Shown here: one piece after another, positions 43,520-55,611 of the stretch
Layout: every line of letters starts with the position of its first letter
Position numbering within the stretch: the stretch's first letter is position 1
Origin: Coenobita brevimanus
Taxonomy: Eukaryota; Arthropoda; Malacostraca; Decapoda; Coenobitidae
DNA: 64,000 nt
Assembly: GCA_032717465.1 (NCBI GenBank)
Contig: CM064670.1
Location: 15,458,931-15,522,930 of the forward strand
Direction: 5' to 3'
The notes under the pieces: generated by a model
Database searches by the model: none
What the model saw: only the letters and a program-made list of their open reading frames with translations
Told to the model about the DNA's origin: nothing
Made by a program: the position numbers and the translations under genes

Positions 43520-43933
43520 CCCCACACTTGGCACCAATTATTACTCCTTAGAGATCGCTGATACGTCGAGAACGATGCGAAGACAGGCCAGGATGTTAAT
43601 GAAAGGCCACTGAACACTTCTGGATTTAGTTCCTTCTAGGCACAGCTGAGGTACACTTGCAAACACTGTATCTTCTCGTTCCCCACGCTATCTTCGTCCT
43701 CACTTATTAATACTCGTTCACTCTCCGTTCACTGACCGACTGAGGCCCATGTCCCATATTCAAGTTCATCTTCAAGAACAGCCTGGATCACCACGATCTT
43801 ACCCTCGAGGTATGATCTTGGTGAAATGCCACGATCATACCTCAAAGGGTAGGCCTAAACGGCCATTTCACGACAGAGTCACGTTAGTGCTAAGACACGC
43901 AAAAGACATTGTGTTAGAGCTTTGTAGCCAACA
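43520..43933 (-). mobile_element. Candidate PBS and 5' LTR of the gag remnant
   Basis: On the minus strand TGGTGCCAAGTGTGGGG (43536-43520) has the form of a primer-binding site and lies about 40 bp upstream of the gag ATG. Upstream sequence to TGTTGG at 43933 would be an LTR of about 400 bp. No second LTR is visible in the window, so the LTR limits are uncertain. Confidence 0.4.
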
Positions 43934-44688
43934 TTTATACATATGTAACTCTTTAATCTTGTAAGAGGTGAGTCTTGAGTTTTGGTTAAAGTTATTTTGG
44001 TAATTGAAGAGCAGGAGGAGTTAAAGATGAATACAAGGAGTTGATCTTGATTCATTCTCTTCAAAGAAAAGTCTAAGTTGAGCAGTGTATGTATTATACA
44101 GGGACTTAATATAGTTACTAAGTCTAGTCAGACCTCTCTTCTTCTTCGCTCTCTCCATTACCTGCTGATTCTATAGCCAGTCCCCTTCTGAGCTCAGATT
44201 CCTACATTCTTGTTTAGCAAGGGCCGTGTCACGTGTGCTATACTGTTGTTGAAATGTTCTAGAAGCCTGTGTGTGTGTGTATGTGTGTGTATGGTCATGG
44301 GGCGCTGTTCGTGAGCTATTTTGCTGGTGAGAGGCATTCTGGAGAGGTGCTAATGTCATTTCCTTTTGGCCCCTAGGTTTGACATTGACCTAACCTCCAG
44401 ATTATATATGTATATTGCTAGATATTATGTATTAAGACATTTTAAAGTCCCGACATGGCTCGGTCACGCAGCTGGCGGTCCTCCGACAGCAATCATCATT
44501 GAATGTGCTAAGCTATTATTACATAATATTCTTCTTCTTCACTCTTAATACATAATATTGATTATAATATTGTATAGACATAATATTCATGATAATATTG
44601 TACTGATCCAGTAATATTACATTTTAAACAAGTTGTATACATAATTGCACAAATGCAATATAGTTAAATTGGTTATTGTATGACTGAA

Positions 44689-45754
44689 ATGCGTGGCTTT
44701 GACAGTACTCCCGAGGAAACTCCCGGAGAATACTATAGTATCCCCGACGATAGGGCGAACCAGGAACAACAGAGTTCGCCCACAAGTATGCCGACACCCC
44801 CACACGGACCCCATGGGGTAGCCGCCACCAGCCACCACCACTCCGGGCAACAACGACGCATGTCAGCCCAGGCCGTGCGCCCCTGTGACATACAGCCACC
44901 ATGCCGCCGCCACCGTAGGCGAAAGACACTACCTTCGCGTGACGGAATCACTGAGCTAGCTAGGGGTGGAGTCAGAAACAGTACTCCAGACAGCGCCCCT
45001 CTGGTAGAGACGATCTATGGTCGCTCCCACAGTGTTTCGGTAGAGACGATCAATGATCGCTCCCACAGTGTCCAGGTAGAGACGATCAATGGTCGCTCCC
45101 TTAGTGCTCCGGTCGAGACGATCAATGGTCGCTCCCACAGTGTCCAGGTAGAGACGATCAATGGTTGCTCCCTTAGTGTTCCGGTCGAGACGATCAATGG
45201 TCGCTCCCACAGTGTTCGGGTAGAGACGATCAAATGGTCGCTCCCCCAGTGTCCAGGTAGAGACGATCTATGGTCGCTCCCAGGGCGTAGCTAGGAGAGG
45301 GACGTCTCCACAACCAGAGATTGAACTCCAGGTGTCCTGTCCCAGAACATCCCGGACAGACCTCCCTGCCTCCCCCGGTCTCTGTTCTTTACACCTGGCC
45401 CTAGAGCAGACACACCTGTCGGGCCCCAGTGACAGTCGCTGCCGCAGTCCTCCCCTGACGGCGCCTTTGGACGTGGGAGACCGCAGCCCGTCGCCTCTCT
45501 CGGCCCTCCCTAGGACACCCGGGCGAGACCTCGCCACGCCCCCACGACGCCGGAACCTGACCCAGAGGTTCCGGGACTTATTTGGCCCCAGTCCCAAGGG
45601 CCTTACGCCAGAGCCCAGTCCGGAAGCCAGCGGGAGTCCCGGACATGAGAGGACGCCCTTGCAAGCCGCCCCGTGCCCTCTCAGTTCGCCCTGTCTTGAC
45701 GGCGCCCCTAACTCAGCCGGATCACCAATGTCGTGCCCCCGTCTCCTTTCTTAA
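44689..45754 (+). pseudogene. LTR-borne ORF, Ser/Pro/Arg-rich with 12-residue repeats
   Basis: A frame opens at the ATG five bases inside the LTR (MRGFDSTPEETPGEYYS...). It runs through the 36-bp array, which encodes VETINGRSHSVQ-type 12-mers, and would continue to TAA at 45752. In this copy one extra A near 45233 breaks it. In the 3' LTR the array frame is intact, but a 2-base loss near 48778 breaks the start. Each LTR is intact where the other is broken, so the ancestor probably had one frame of about 355 codons. Function unknown. Accessory proteins coded inside LTRs are rare. It could also be a non-coding repeat that is open by chance. Confidence 0.5.
45004..45286 (+). repeat. 36-bp minisatellite in 5' LTR, 8 copies
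   Basis: Unit GTAGAGACGATCAATGGTCG plus CTCCCACAGTGTCCAG. Alternate units differ (CACAGTGTCCAG against CTTAGTGTTCCG), giving a 72-bp higher-order period. One unit has an extra A. Confidence 0.97.
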
Positions 45755-46745
45755 GAGAATACGGGTGATAATGTAATATTAGTGATATAGGTTAAGTGTG
45801 ACTCTCTCTCTCCTAGAACCAGTATTGTGCAGTGAAACTATGTGATGTATATCGGGGTAAAACAGATCACAATGAGAAGTTAGAGGTCGAGAATGTGGAC
45901 TAAGATCTGAGTGAATATATGTGCGAGTGTCACCCCGGATATCTATAAAGACATATCCCCATTGCTGAAAGAAAGACTGTGAAGAAGAAATGTCATCTAG
46001 CCGCGAAATAATATTGTGAAAGTAGTATTAAGAGTATTCCGCCCTTGTTCCGCGTTGTGAAGCGAGATTCTATGGACCATACCTGGAAGACCTCTCTGAC
46101 AGATGTGTAACTAATAAGCCTGTGCCTAAAGAGACATGTTCCCACTCTAACGAGGAAATATCAAGAAAGGAAGTATTAATAATATTCCCTCCCTCTGCAC
46201 GCTACCCATAAAAACCCTCTCTATTACTCGCTCACGCTCTTAAAGCCAAATAAAAAACCAGAGTTATTTGCCAAAGTACCTTCACTAACAGAAACCATAT
46301 AAAGTCCCCTGCTAATATCGGGCATCTTCCAATATTACCATAACTTTCTCCTCGTCGTTTTAAGTCACTCTCCGCGCCTCCCCTATCTCCTCCTAGTGAA
46401 TCACAAACCCCCCCTCCTCCTCCCCCCCCTTCCGCACTCTGCGCGCACCTATATTTACTGCACTCCTAATACACTAGGATTGTTGTGTTGTCATTAGTAT
46501 CTAGAAAGCAAGTATCCCGCGAGATACACATATCTTAGATAAGGTTTTATATTGCTCAATATTGTGTTGTAATATCTGCTGAAATGTCCTGTGTCTGACT
46601 GTGGTAATATATGTGTATGGTGTTGCCGAAAGTTTTTATGTCCTGCCTCTCTTTATTGCACTAGCTCCGGTCTCGAAAGAGGACCCCGCTCCACGTTGGG
46701 TGAAATAGGTACGAGAAGTCGAGCCTAATTCTACCCAGTATTACA

Positions 46746-46765
46746 CTGGTGGCCAGCGGTGGTTC
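46746..46765 (+). promoter_or_regulatory. Candidate primer-binding site
   Basis: TGGTGGCCAGCGGTGG starts one base after the LTR end, as expected for a tRNA-primed element (TGG pairs with CCA). I do not assign the tRNA. Confidence 0.55.
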
Positions 46766-46810
46766 TAGATCCGAGCGTAGAAGAGAGGTAAGCAGGAAAT
46801 ATTTGGAAAA

Positions 46811-48061
46811 ATGGCAACTAAACCGCACGTTCAGTTACCCATGTTTGACCCTGACTAGTATGACATACACACATATCTTGCAATAATTAAACCCTTACTA
46901 GATATTGGCTTTGAAAATGACCAACAAAAAATTGCAGTCACTCTACCACTACTGGGTAAAGCCGCAGCAAATATTGCGCCGAAAATCGTCCCAGAACTCA
47001 CCTGGCAGAACTTTACCAAGTTCGCTGTCCAAGCCAACACCCCATCATTAGGGAAAGTGGTGGCTCTATCCAAATTGGATAGTTTTGCATATGACGGGGA
47101 TTTAGATAATACCCTGTTACAGGCAAGATGCCTGGTTACTGCTGCCTACCCGGAGGCAGATGAAGAAACCCGGAATCAGCATACATTTAATACTCTGCTC
47201 AGAGTACTCCCAAGTGTTGTAAGACAACACTTCACTATCCATGATCCAACAGGAGACATGGATAGAGATATCAGTTTAATGAGGCTCCTTTTAGCCGTCC
47301 ATGCCACCCCTCAACGCATCGGCGAAATAAAGCAATTCCCCGTTGACCTCATCACCATCAACCCGTGGGAATTTTCTCCGTGCTACCATGGATGTCTGAT
47401 CCACGACATCCGTGAGCAGCTAGAAGCTGCCCAGTGCAGCCAAATGACACGAGGGCGCTTACAAACCCCCCCTCCATACGCAAATTCCCGTAAGCCCCAG
47501 GGGAAGAAAAAACAAAAAGGGAAAAACAAAAAGCGCCCCCCTGCCCCCGCATCCCACCGTAATGGCGGGGGCCACCTCACCTCTCCCCCAGTCTATGACA
47601 GGGGAGAACGTTATCTTTCCTTTTCCCCCCCTCTCACTATCTCTTCTGTTCTACCTTCCCCTATTCCTGCCCCTAGTTCTAACCTTCCCACCCCACACAC
47701 CACTATACTCCCGCAACACAAAACCAGCCTCCCTCTTCACAGGCCTCCTAGGACCCTCTCCACACCTTCCCCTAACCTACTTCCTAAAACCACCTCCCCC
47801 CATCTACTGCCTTCCACCTCCCACCCCGCGCCACCCACCGCCATCACTTCACCACCGTTCGCTTTCCCCGCCCACAAGGTTAACTCATTCACCTTCCCTA
47901 TCACACCCTTTCCACCCAAGCCCACGTGCCCCGCCCACCCCCCCACCCCCGCAGGACAACCCACTACCACCGCCCTCTCCCCTCCACACCTATGCACGCC
48001 CACTCCGACGTTCTCACCTTCTTCCGCGTCCCCAACGCGCGCGACGGCCCGCACTAACTGA
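46811..48061 (+). pseudogene. gag of the LTR element, single premature stop
   Basis: Starts at ATG 46811 (MATKPHVQLPMFDPD) with TAG at 46856 as codon 16, then open in the same frame to 48061, about 416 codons in all. The helical, capsid-like part spans roughly residues 16-190 (IIKPLLDIGFENDQQKIAVT, PELTWQNFTKFAVQANTPS, LVTAAYPEADEETRNQHTF). A Lys-rich stretch (GKKKQKGKNKKR) and a long Pro/Thr/Ser tail follow. I see no CCHC knuckle. Apart from the one stop the frame is clean. Assignment as gag rests on position after the primer site and on the capsid-like profile. Confidence 0.7.
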
Positions 48062-48560
48062 CCCCGCCCACCCCGCACGCCTGCTTCCCCACCCACACCC
48101 ACCCTCAGAACCACCACCACCTCCCCCTCCGGCCGACTCTTATGCCCACCCACCCGATACACACACACCGTCAAGCTACATCAGGCCCAAATCCCCTCTA
48201 CCTGTACTCCCCAGAGACTCAACGCCGCATTACCACGACACAAAACCCGGCCTTCACCCACACTGTCCAGCATTCAGCCTCCAACCACACTGACAGCCAT
48301 ACCAAGCAACATGAGGATCAAGTGAGCCGTATGGACCCCTACCCTAAACAGGAACCACCAACTCCGCGGGCCACACCACCTGTTAAACATCCTCCAGTCG
48401 ACCACCGCCCCCTCCGCACTCTTCCTCACCTACGACCCAGCACAAGAGGAAAATTCCTACACTATCGCCTGGCAGAACACACTGCGAAACCTCCAGTCCG
48501 TCTACACCACTCCCAACACACTAACGTTCCACCTCCAGCCACGGGGACGTGACTTTTTAC
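48062..48560 (+). other. Internal region without pol
   Basis: C-rich sequence between gag and the 3' LTR, with proline- and threonine-rich frames and no protease, RT, RNase H or integrase motif. A remnant or replacement of pol cannot be distinguished. Confidence 0.5.
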
Positions 48561-48573
48561 AAGAACAGGGTGG
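48561..48573 (+). promoter_or_regulatory. Polypurine tract
   Basis: AAGAACAGGGTGG directly before the 3' LTR, the usual position for plus-strand priming. Confidence 0.5.
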
Positions 48574-50632
48574 TGAAATGCGTGGCTTTGACAGTACTTC
48601 CGAGGAAACTCCCGGAGAATACTATAGTATCCCCGACGATAGGGCGAACCAGGAACAACAGAGTTCGCCCACAAGTATGCCGACACCCCCACACGGACCC
48701 CACGGGGTAGCCGCCACCAGCCACCACCACTCCGGGCAACAACGACGCATGTCAGCCCGGGCCGTGCGCCCCTGTGACACAGCCACCACGCCGCCGCCAC
48801 CGTAGGCGAAAGACACTACCTTCGCGTGGCGAAATCACTAAGCTAGCTAGGGGTGGAGTCAGAAACAGTACTCCAGACAGCGCCCTTCTGGTAGAGACGA
48901 TCTATGGTCGCTCCCACAGTGCTCCGGTTGAGACGATCAATGGTCGCTCCCACAGTGTCCAGGTAGAGACGATCAATGGTCGCTCCCTTAGTGTTCCGGT
49001 CGAGACGATCAATGGTCGCTCCCACAGTGTCCAGGTAGAGACGATCAATGGTCGCTCCCTTAGTGTTCCGGTCGAGACGATCAATGGTCGCTCCCACAGT
49101 GTTCGGGTAGAGACGATCAATGGTCGCTCCCCCAGTGTCCAGGTAGAGACGATCTATGGTCGCTCCCAGGGCGTAGCTAGGAGAGGGACGTCTCCACAAC
49201 CGCAGATTGAACTCCAGGTGTCCTTTCCCAGAACATCCCGGACAGACCTCCCTGCCTCCCCCGGTCTCTGTTCTTTACGCCTGGCCCTAGAGCAGACACA
49301 CCTGTCGGGCCCCAGTGACAGTCGCTGCCGCAGTCCTCCCCTGACGGCGCCTCTGGACGTGGGAGACCGCAGCCCGTCGCCTCTCTCGGCCCTCCCTAGG
49401 ACACCCGGGCGAGACCTCGCCACGCCCCCACGACGCCGGAACCTGACCCAGAGGTTCCGGGACTTATTTGGCCCCAGTCCCAAGGGCCTTACGCCAGAGC
49501 CCAGTCCGGAAGCCAGCGGGAGTCCCGGACATGAGAGGACGCCCTTGCGAGCCGCCCCGTGCCCTCTCAGTTCGCCCTGTCTTGACGGCGCCCCTAACTC
49601 AGCCGGATCACCAATGTCGTGCCCCCGTCTCCTTTCTTAAGAGAATACGGGTGATAATGTAATATTAGCGATATAGGTTAAGTGTGACTCTCTCTCTCCT
49701 AGAACCAATATTGTGCAGTGAAACTATGTGATGTATATCGGGGTAAAACAGATCACAATGAGAAGTTAGAGGTCGAGAATGTGGACTAAGATCTGAGTGA
49801 ATATATGTGCGAGTGTCACCCCGGATATCTTTAAAGACATATCCCCATTGCTGAAAGAAAGACTGTGAGGAAGAAATGTCATCTAGCCGCGAAGTAATAT
49901 TGTGAAAGTAGTATTAAGAGTATTCCGCCCTTGTTCCGCGTTGTGAAGCGAGATTCTATGGACCATAACTGGAAGACCTCTCTGACAGATGTGTAATTAA
50001 TAAGCCTGTGCCTAAAGAGACATGTTCCCACTCTAACGAGGAAATATCAAGAAAGGAAGTATTAATAATATTCCCTCCCTCTGCACGCTACCCCTAAAAA
50101 CCCTCTCTATTACTCGCTCACGCTCTTAAAGCCAAATCAAGAACCAGAGTTATTTGCCAAAGTACCTTCACTAACAGAAACCATATAAACTCCCCTGCTA
50201 ATATCGGGCATCTTCCAGTATTACCATAACTTTCTCCTCGCCGTTTTAAGTCACTCTCCGCGCCTCCCCTATCTCCTCCTAGTGAATCACAAACCCCCCC
50301 CTCCTCCTCCCCCCCCCTTTCCGCGATCTGCGCGCACCTATATTTACTGCACTCCTAATACACTAGGATTGTTGTGTTGTCATTAGTATCTAGAAAGCAA
50401 GTATCCCGCGAGACACACATATCTTAGATAAGGTTTTATATTGCTCAATATTGTGTTGTAATATCTGCTGAAATGTCCTGTGTCTGACTGGTAATATATG
50501 TGTATGGTGTTGCCGAAAGTTTTTATGTCCTGCCTCTCTTTATTGCACTAGCTCCGGTCTCGAAAGAGGACCCCGCTCCACGTTGGGTGAAATAGGTATG
50601 AGAAGTCGAGCCTAATTCTACCCATCATTACA
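48574..50632 (+). repeat. 3' LTR (2059 bp), with 36-bp array at 48891-49172
   Basis: Same structure as the 5' LTR, including eight 36-bp units. Its array frame is open to TAA 49638-49640, but the upstream part is shifted near 48778. It ends ATTACA, followed by ATGAC. Confidence 0.95.
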
Positions 50633-50637
50633 ATGAC

Positions 50638-52753
50638 ATTTTGTAAGACGTGCATGTATAACAGACATATGCATATAATTGTGGAATGGTAATACTGCTA
50701 GGTCATTACATTACATATGGAGTTATCCCTTTAGTAGTGTCTAATATTTCACCTAACTTGTGTGATGATTCTGGTAATACAGAATTGTAGTAACATTATA
50801 TGAATTGTTACATAATACTGTAGTAACATTGTGGTAATGCATAACTGTAACATTGTATAAATTGACATAATATTGTGGTAACACTGTGGAAATGCATAAC
50901 TGTAACATTGTATGAATTGTTACATAATATTGTGGTAATACATAATTGTAACATTGTATGAATTGTTATATAATATTGTGGTAATACATAATTGTAACAT
51001 TGTATGAATTGTTACATACTGTAATATTGTGGTAACATTGTAGTAATACATAATTGTAACATTGTATGAATTGTTACATATCGTTTGTAGTTACATAATT
51101 GTAGCAAGTGAAACATAATGCAATCTTTTGTCGTTTCATAATTGTAATAATGGCAGTCCTGACATCACTAATCCGGTCATCCTGCGGTCGATGATAGTGA
51201 TAATGTGCCACGCCAGTGGCTCGTGGAGAACAACAATTTGCCTTTTGTTTCACTTATAGAAGGAATTTATGTGGCATTTTAGCATTTGCAGTAACACACC
51301 TATTTTCATTTGTTTGTTATGTGATCTTCCTTTTTTTTTTTTTTGTATGTATTGCTTTTCTATAGTTTGTTTTTCTTCGTTTGTTTATGCTTTTCCGGTG
51401 TTGTCCGAGGTTGCATAATTGCTGGCTAATTCCCTTGGGACCCTTCTTTAAGGTTTAGTTTATATTGCACAGATATTACTGAAAATGATATTATATAGCC
51501 CCATATTTTGTTATCTTATAAAAAAAAAAAATATATATAAACACTATATTCAGTATTAACTATATACACTGACTTGTTGTTCACTTGTACCTGTCGTGGG
51601 CATTATACAGTATGTGTCAGCACTGTGTGGAAAACTTTGTCTTCACGATTGCGTCGAAGATGTTTATTCTTGTTAACGTCATTTGTGTTGGCCATTTTTT
51701 TTTTTTTGTGGTTTTCCTTGTAGTTTAATTTGTCTGCTTCCACCAGGTAGCTTTAATTAATAAATGTTTAATACAGTTCTTTTAATCGCTCACTGAGTAA
51801 CTGTGATAGTATATTTTTTGTATTACTTTGTGGATGTAATAATGTATAGCTGTATGTATGAAACACTTATTTTATGTAGATATAAATGGTAACACTCGTT
51901 GGCAGTAATAAATGCTATAATAAATGAATGAATATATACAGTGTAGAATATTTATTGTTGGTGATTATTTAGTGATTGAATTATGCAGATAATTGAAGTT
52001 AGTGTACGTAAGTTGTAACTATACAGCACCTTTTATATGTTTGTCAGAAGGTGTCTACCACTGCGTCTATTACTGTGTATTGTATAAATGAAGTAACTAT
52101 GTAACTCACTAATTTTTACTGTGGTGGGAATGGTGTGAGTGGTGTTGCACGTGGTGATAGCGTTGTCCTTCACGGGTTGACTGACGTGTTATGGGGTGTC
52201 AGACACACATTGATAGGCGTGGCGTCGTCTCAGCAAACACGTATGGTGACGTCGACTTCCCACACTCCTGTGGTGAGTAAATGAGTGGCTACGAGTAACT
52301 TGAGTGAAGATGAGTAAGTAAGATGAGTTGTGAATATGGGCTTGGTATTTGCTGCGTCGTCTTGACCTCTTCACACCTGCATCAGAGGTGGAGGTTGGGG
52401 GACAGTAGGAGAGAGCCTTGGGGTTTTAGTGCTTGTTGCTTTGGTCTTGCTCTTCCTTTACTTGTTTTGTTTTTTATTCTTTTTACTGATACTTGAAGTT
52501 GCGTGAAGATTATAGTTGTCTTGTAGACTTGTTATTTGTAGTTAATTGTAGAGCTTATTGATCCTCAGTCGTAACTCGTCGTTGCTACCGTATGCTCGTA
52601 GACTCGTAGGCTCGTAGGCTCGTTGACTTGTAGACTTGTTCTTATTGTATACTTGCTTGCTTGATCGTAGAATTGTAGTAATGTAGAAGCAGCTGTAAAA
52701 CTGGAGCTGACAGTTTCGCCTGCTTTTGTAGAAATGATGGTTCGTATATATAT
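50638..52753. repeat. Duplication copy 1, remainder
   Basis: Continuation of copy 1 after the LTR element. It includes a 46-bp tandem repeat (GTAATACATAATTGTAACAT plus TGTATGAATTGTTACATAATATTGTG) at about 50770-51085 and a CTCGTAGACTCGTAGG-type array at about 52597-52640. No coding frame with a recognised domain. Confidence 0.85.
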
Positions 52754-55611
52754 ATGTAACTCTTTAATCTTGTAAGAGGTGAGTCTTGAGTTTTGGTTAA
52801 AGTTATTTTGGTAATAGAAGAGCAGGAGGAGTTAAAGATGAATACAGGGAGTTGATCGTGATTCATTATCTTCAAAGAAAAGTCTAAGTTGAGCAGTGTA
52901 TGTATTATACAGGGACTTAATATAGTTACTAAGTCTAGTCAGACCCCTCTTCTTCTTCGCTTTCTCCACTACCTGCTGATTCTATAGCCAGTCCCCTTCT
53001 GAGCTCAGATTCCTATATTCTCATTTAGCAGGGCCGTGTCACGTGTGCTATATTGTTGTTGAAATGTTCTAGAAGCCTGTGTGTGTGTATGTGTGTGTAT
53101 GGTGATGGGGCGCTGTTCGTGAGCTATTTTGCTGGTGAGAGGCATTCTGGAGAGGTGCTAACGTCATTTGCTTTTGGCCCCTAGGTTTGACATTGACCTA
53201 ACCTCCAGACTATATATGTATATTGCTAGATATTATGTATTAAGACAATTTAAAGTCCCGACATCGCTCGGTCACGCAGCTGGCGGTCCTCCGACAGCAA
53301 TCATCATTGACATGTGCTAAACTATTAATACATAATATTCTTCTTCTTCACTCTTAATACATAATATTGATTATAATATTGTATAGACATAATATTCATG
53401 ATAATATTGTACTGATCCAGTAATATTACATTTTAAACAAGTTGTATACATAATTGCACAAATGCAATATAGTTAAATTGGTTATTGTATGACATTTTGT
53501 AAGAAGTGCATGTATAACAGACATATGCATATAATTGTGCAATGGTAATACTGCTAGGTCATTACATTACATATGGAGTTATCCCTTTAGTAGTGTCTAA
53601 TATATCACCTAACTTGTGTGATGATTCTGGTAATACAGAATTGTAGTAACATTATATGAAATGTTACATAATATTGTAGTAACATTGTGGTAATGCATAA
53701 CTGTAACATTGTATGAATTGTGACATAATATTGTGGTAACACTGTGGAAATGCATAACTGTAACATTGTATGAATTGTTACATAATATTGTGGTAATACA
53801 TAATTGTAACATTGTATGAATTGTTATACAATATTGTGGTAATACATAATTGTGACATTGTATGAATTGTTACATACTGTAATATTGTGGTAACATTGTA
53901 GTAATACATAACTGTAACATTGTATGAATTGTTACATATCGTTTGTAGTTACATAATTGTAGCAAGTGAAACATAATGCAATCTTTTGTCGTTTCGTAAT
54001 TGAAATAATTGCAGTCCTGACATCACTAATCCGATCATCCTGCGGTCGATGATAGTGATGATGTGCCATGCCACTGGCTCGTGGAGAACAACAATTTGCT
54101 TTTTGTTTCACTTATAGAAGGAGTTTATGTGGCATTTTAGCATTTGCAGTAACACACCTATTTTCATTTGTTTGTTATGTGATCTTCCTGTTTTTTTTTT
54201 TTTTAATGTATTGCTTTTCTATAGTTTGTTTTTCTTCGTTTGTTTACGCTTTTCCGGTGTTGTCCGAGGTTGCATAATTGCTGGCTAATTCCATTGGGAC
54301 TCTTTTTTAAGGTTTAGTTTATATTGCACAGATAATACTGAAAATGATATTATATAGCCCCATATTTTGTTATTTTATAAAAAAAAATAAATATACACTA
54401 TATTCAGTATTAACTATATACACTGACTTGTTGTTCACTTGTACCTGTCGTGGGCATTATACAGTATGTGTCAGCACTGTGTGGAAATCTTTGTCTTCAC
54501 GATTGCGTCGAAGATGTTTGTTCTTGTTAACGTCATTTGTGTTGGCCATTTTTTTTTTTTTTTCCTTGTAGTTTAATTTGTCTGCTTCCACCAGGTAGCT
54601 TTAATTAGTAAATGTTTAATACAGTTCTTTTAATCGCTCACTGAGTAACTGTGATAGTCTATTTTTTGTATTACTTTGTGGATGTAATAATGTATAGCTG
54701 TATGAAACACGTATTTTATGTAGGTATAAATGGTAACACTCGTTGGCAGTAATAAATGCTATAATAAATGAATGAATATATACAGTGTAGAATATTTATT
54801 GTTGGTGATTATTTAGTGATTGAATTATGCAGATAACTGAAGTAAGTGTACGTAAGTTGTAACTATACAGCACCTTTTATATGTTTGTCAGAAGGTGTCT
54901 ACCACTGCGTCTATTACTGTGTATTGTATAAATGAAGTAACTATGTAACTCACTAATTTTTACTGTGGTGGGAATGGTGTGAGTGGTGTTGCACGTGGTG
55001 ATAGGTTGACCTTCACGGGTTGATTGACGTGTTATGGGGTGTCAGACACACATTGATAGGCGTGGCGTCGTCTCAGCAAACACGTATGGTGGCGTCGACT
55101 TCCCACACTGGTAGCTGTGGTGAGTAAATGAGTAGCGACGAGTAACTTGAGTGAAGATGAGTAAGTAAGATGAGTTGTGAATATGGGCTTGGTATTTGCT
55201 GCGTCGTCTTGACCTCTTCACTCCTGCATCAGAGGTGGAGGTTGGGGGACAGTAGGAGAGAGCCTTGGGGTTTTAGTGCTTGTTGCTTTGGTCTTGCTCT
55301 TCCTTTACTTGTTTTGTTTCTTATTCTTTTTGCTGATACTTGAAGTTGCGTGAAGATTATAGAGTTGTCTTGTAGACTTGTTATTTGTAGTTTATTGTAG
55401 AGCTTATTGGTCCTCACTCGTAACTCCTCGTTGCTACCGTATGCTCGTAGACTCGTAGGCTCGTAGACTCGTAGACTCGTTGACTTGTAGACTCGTTCTT
55501 CTTATTGTATACTCGCTTGCTTGATCGTAGAATTGTAGTAATGTAGAAGCAGCTGTAGAACTGGAGCTGACAGTTTCGCCTGTTTTTGTAGAAATGATGT
55601 TTCGTATATAT
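52754..55611. repeat. Duplication copy 2 with empty LTR site
   Basis: Parallels copy 1 along its length. The LTR target ATGAC occurs once at 53489-53493. The 46-bp array recurs at about 53630-53945 and the CTCGTAG array at about 55440-55500, the latter with extra units. Confidence 0.92.

Larger units (their letters stand above)
44685..46745 (+). repeat. 5' LTR (2061 bp)
   Basis: Begins TGAAATGCG and ends ATTACA. It contains an open frame with a 36-bp repeat array, a TATA-like TATAAAG at about 46299 and AATAAA near 46249. It differs from the 3' LTR by a modest number of substitutions and small indels, suggesting a fairly recent insertion. I did not count divergence exactly. Confidence 0.95.
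44680..50637 (+). mobile_element. 5.95-kb LTR retrotransposon, gag only, ATGAC duplication
   Basis: Two direct repeats of about 2.06 kb flank a 1.8-kb internal region. The 5-bp target duplication ATGAC is at 44680-44684 and 50633-50637. The empty site with a single ATGAC is preserved in duplication copy 2 at 53489-53493, where flanking sequence is otherwise continuous. The internal region has a primer-site-like TGG start, gag and a purine tract before LTR 3, but no protease, RT or integrase. It must therefore have moved with enzymes supplied by a relative, or lost pol before or after insertion. Confidence 0.95.
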
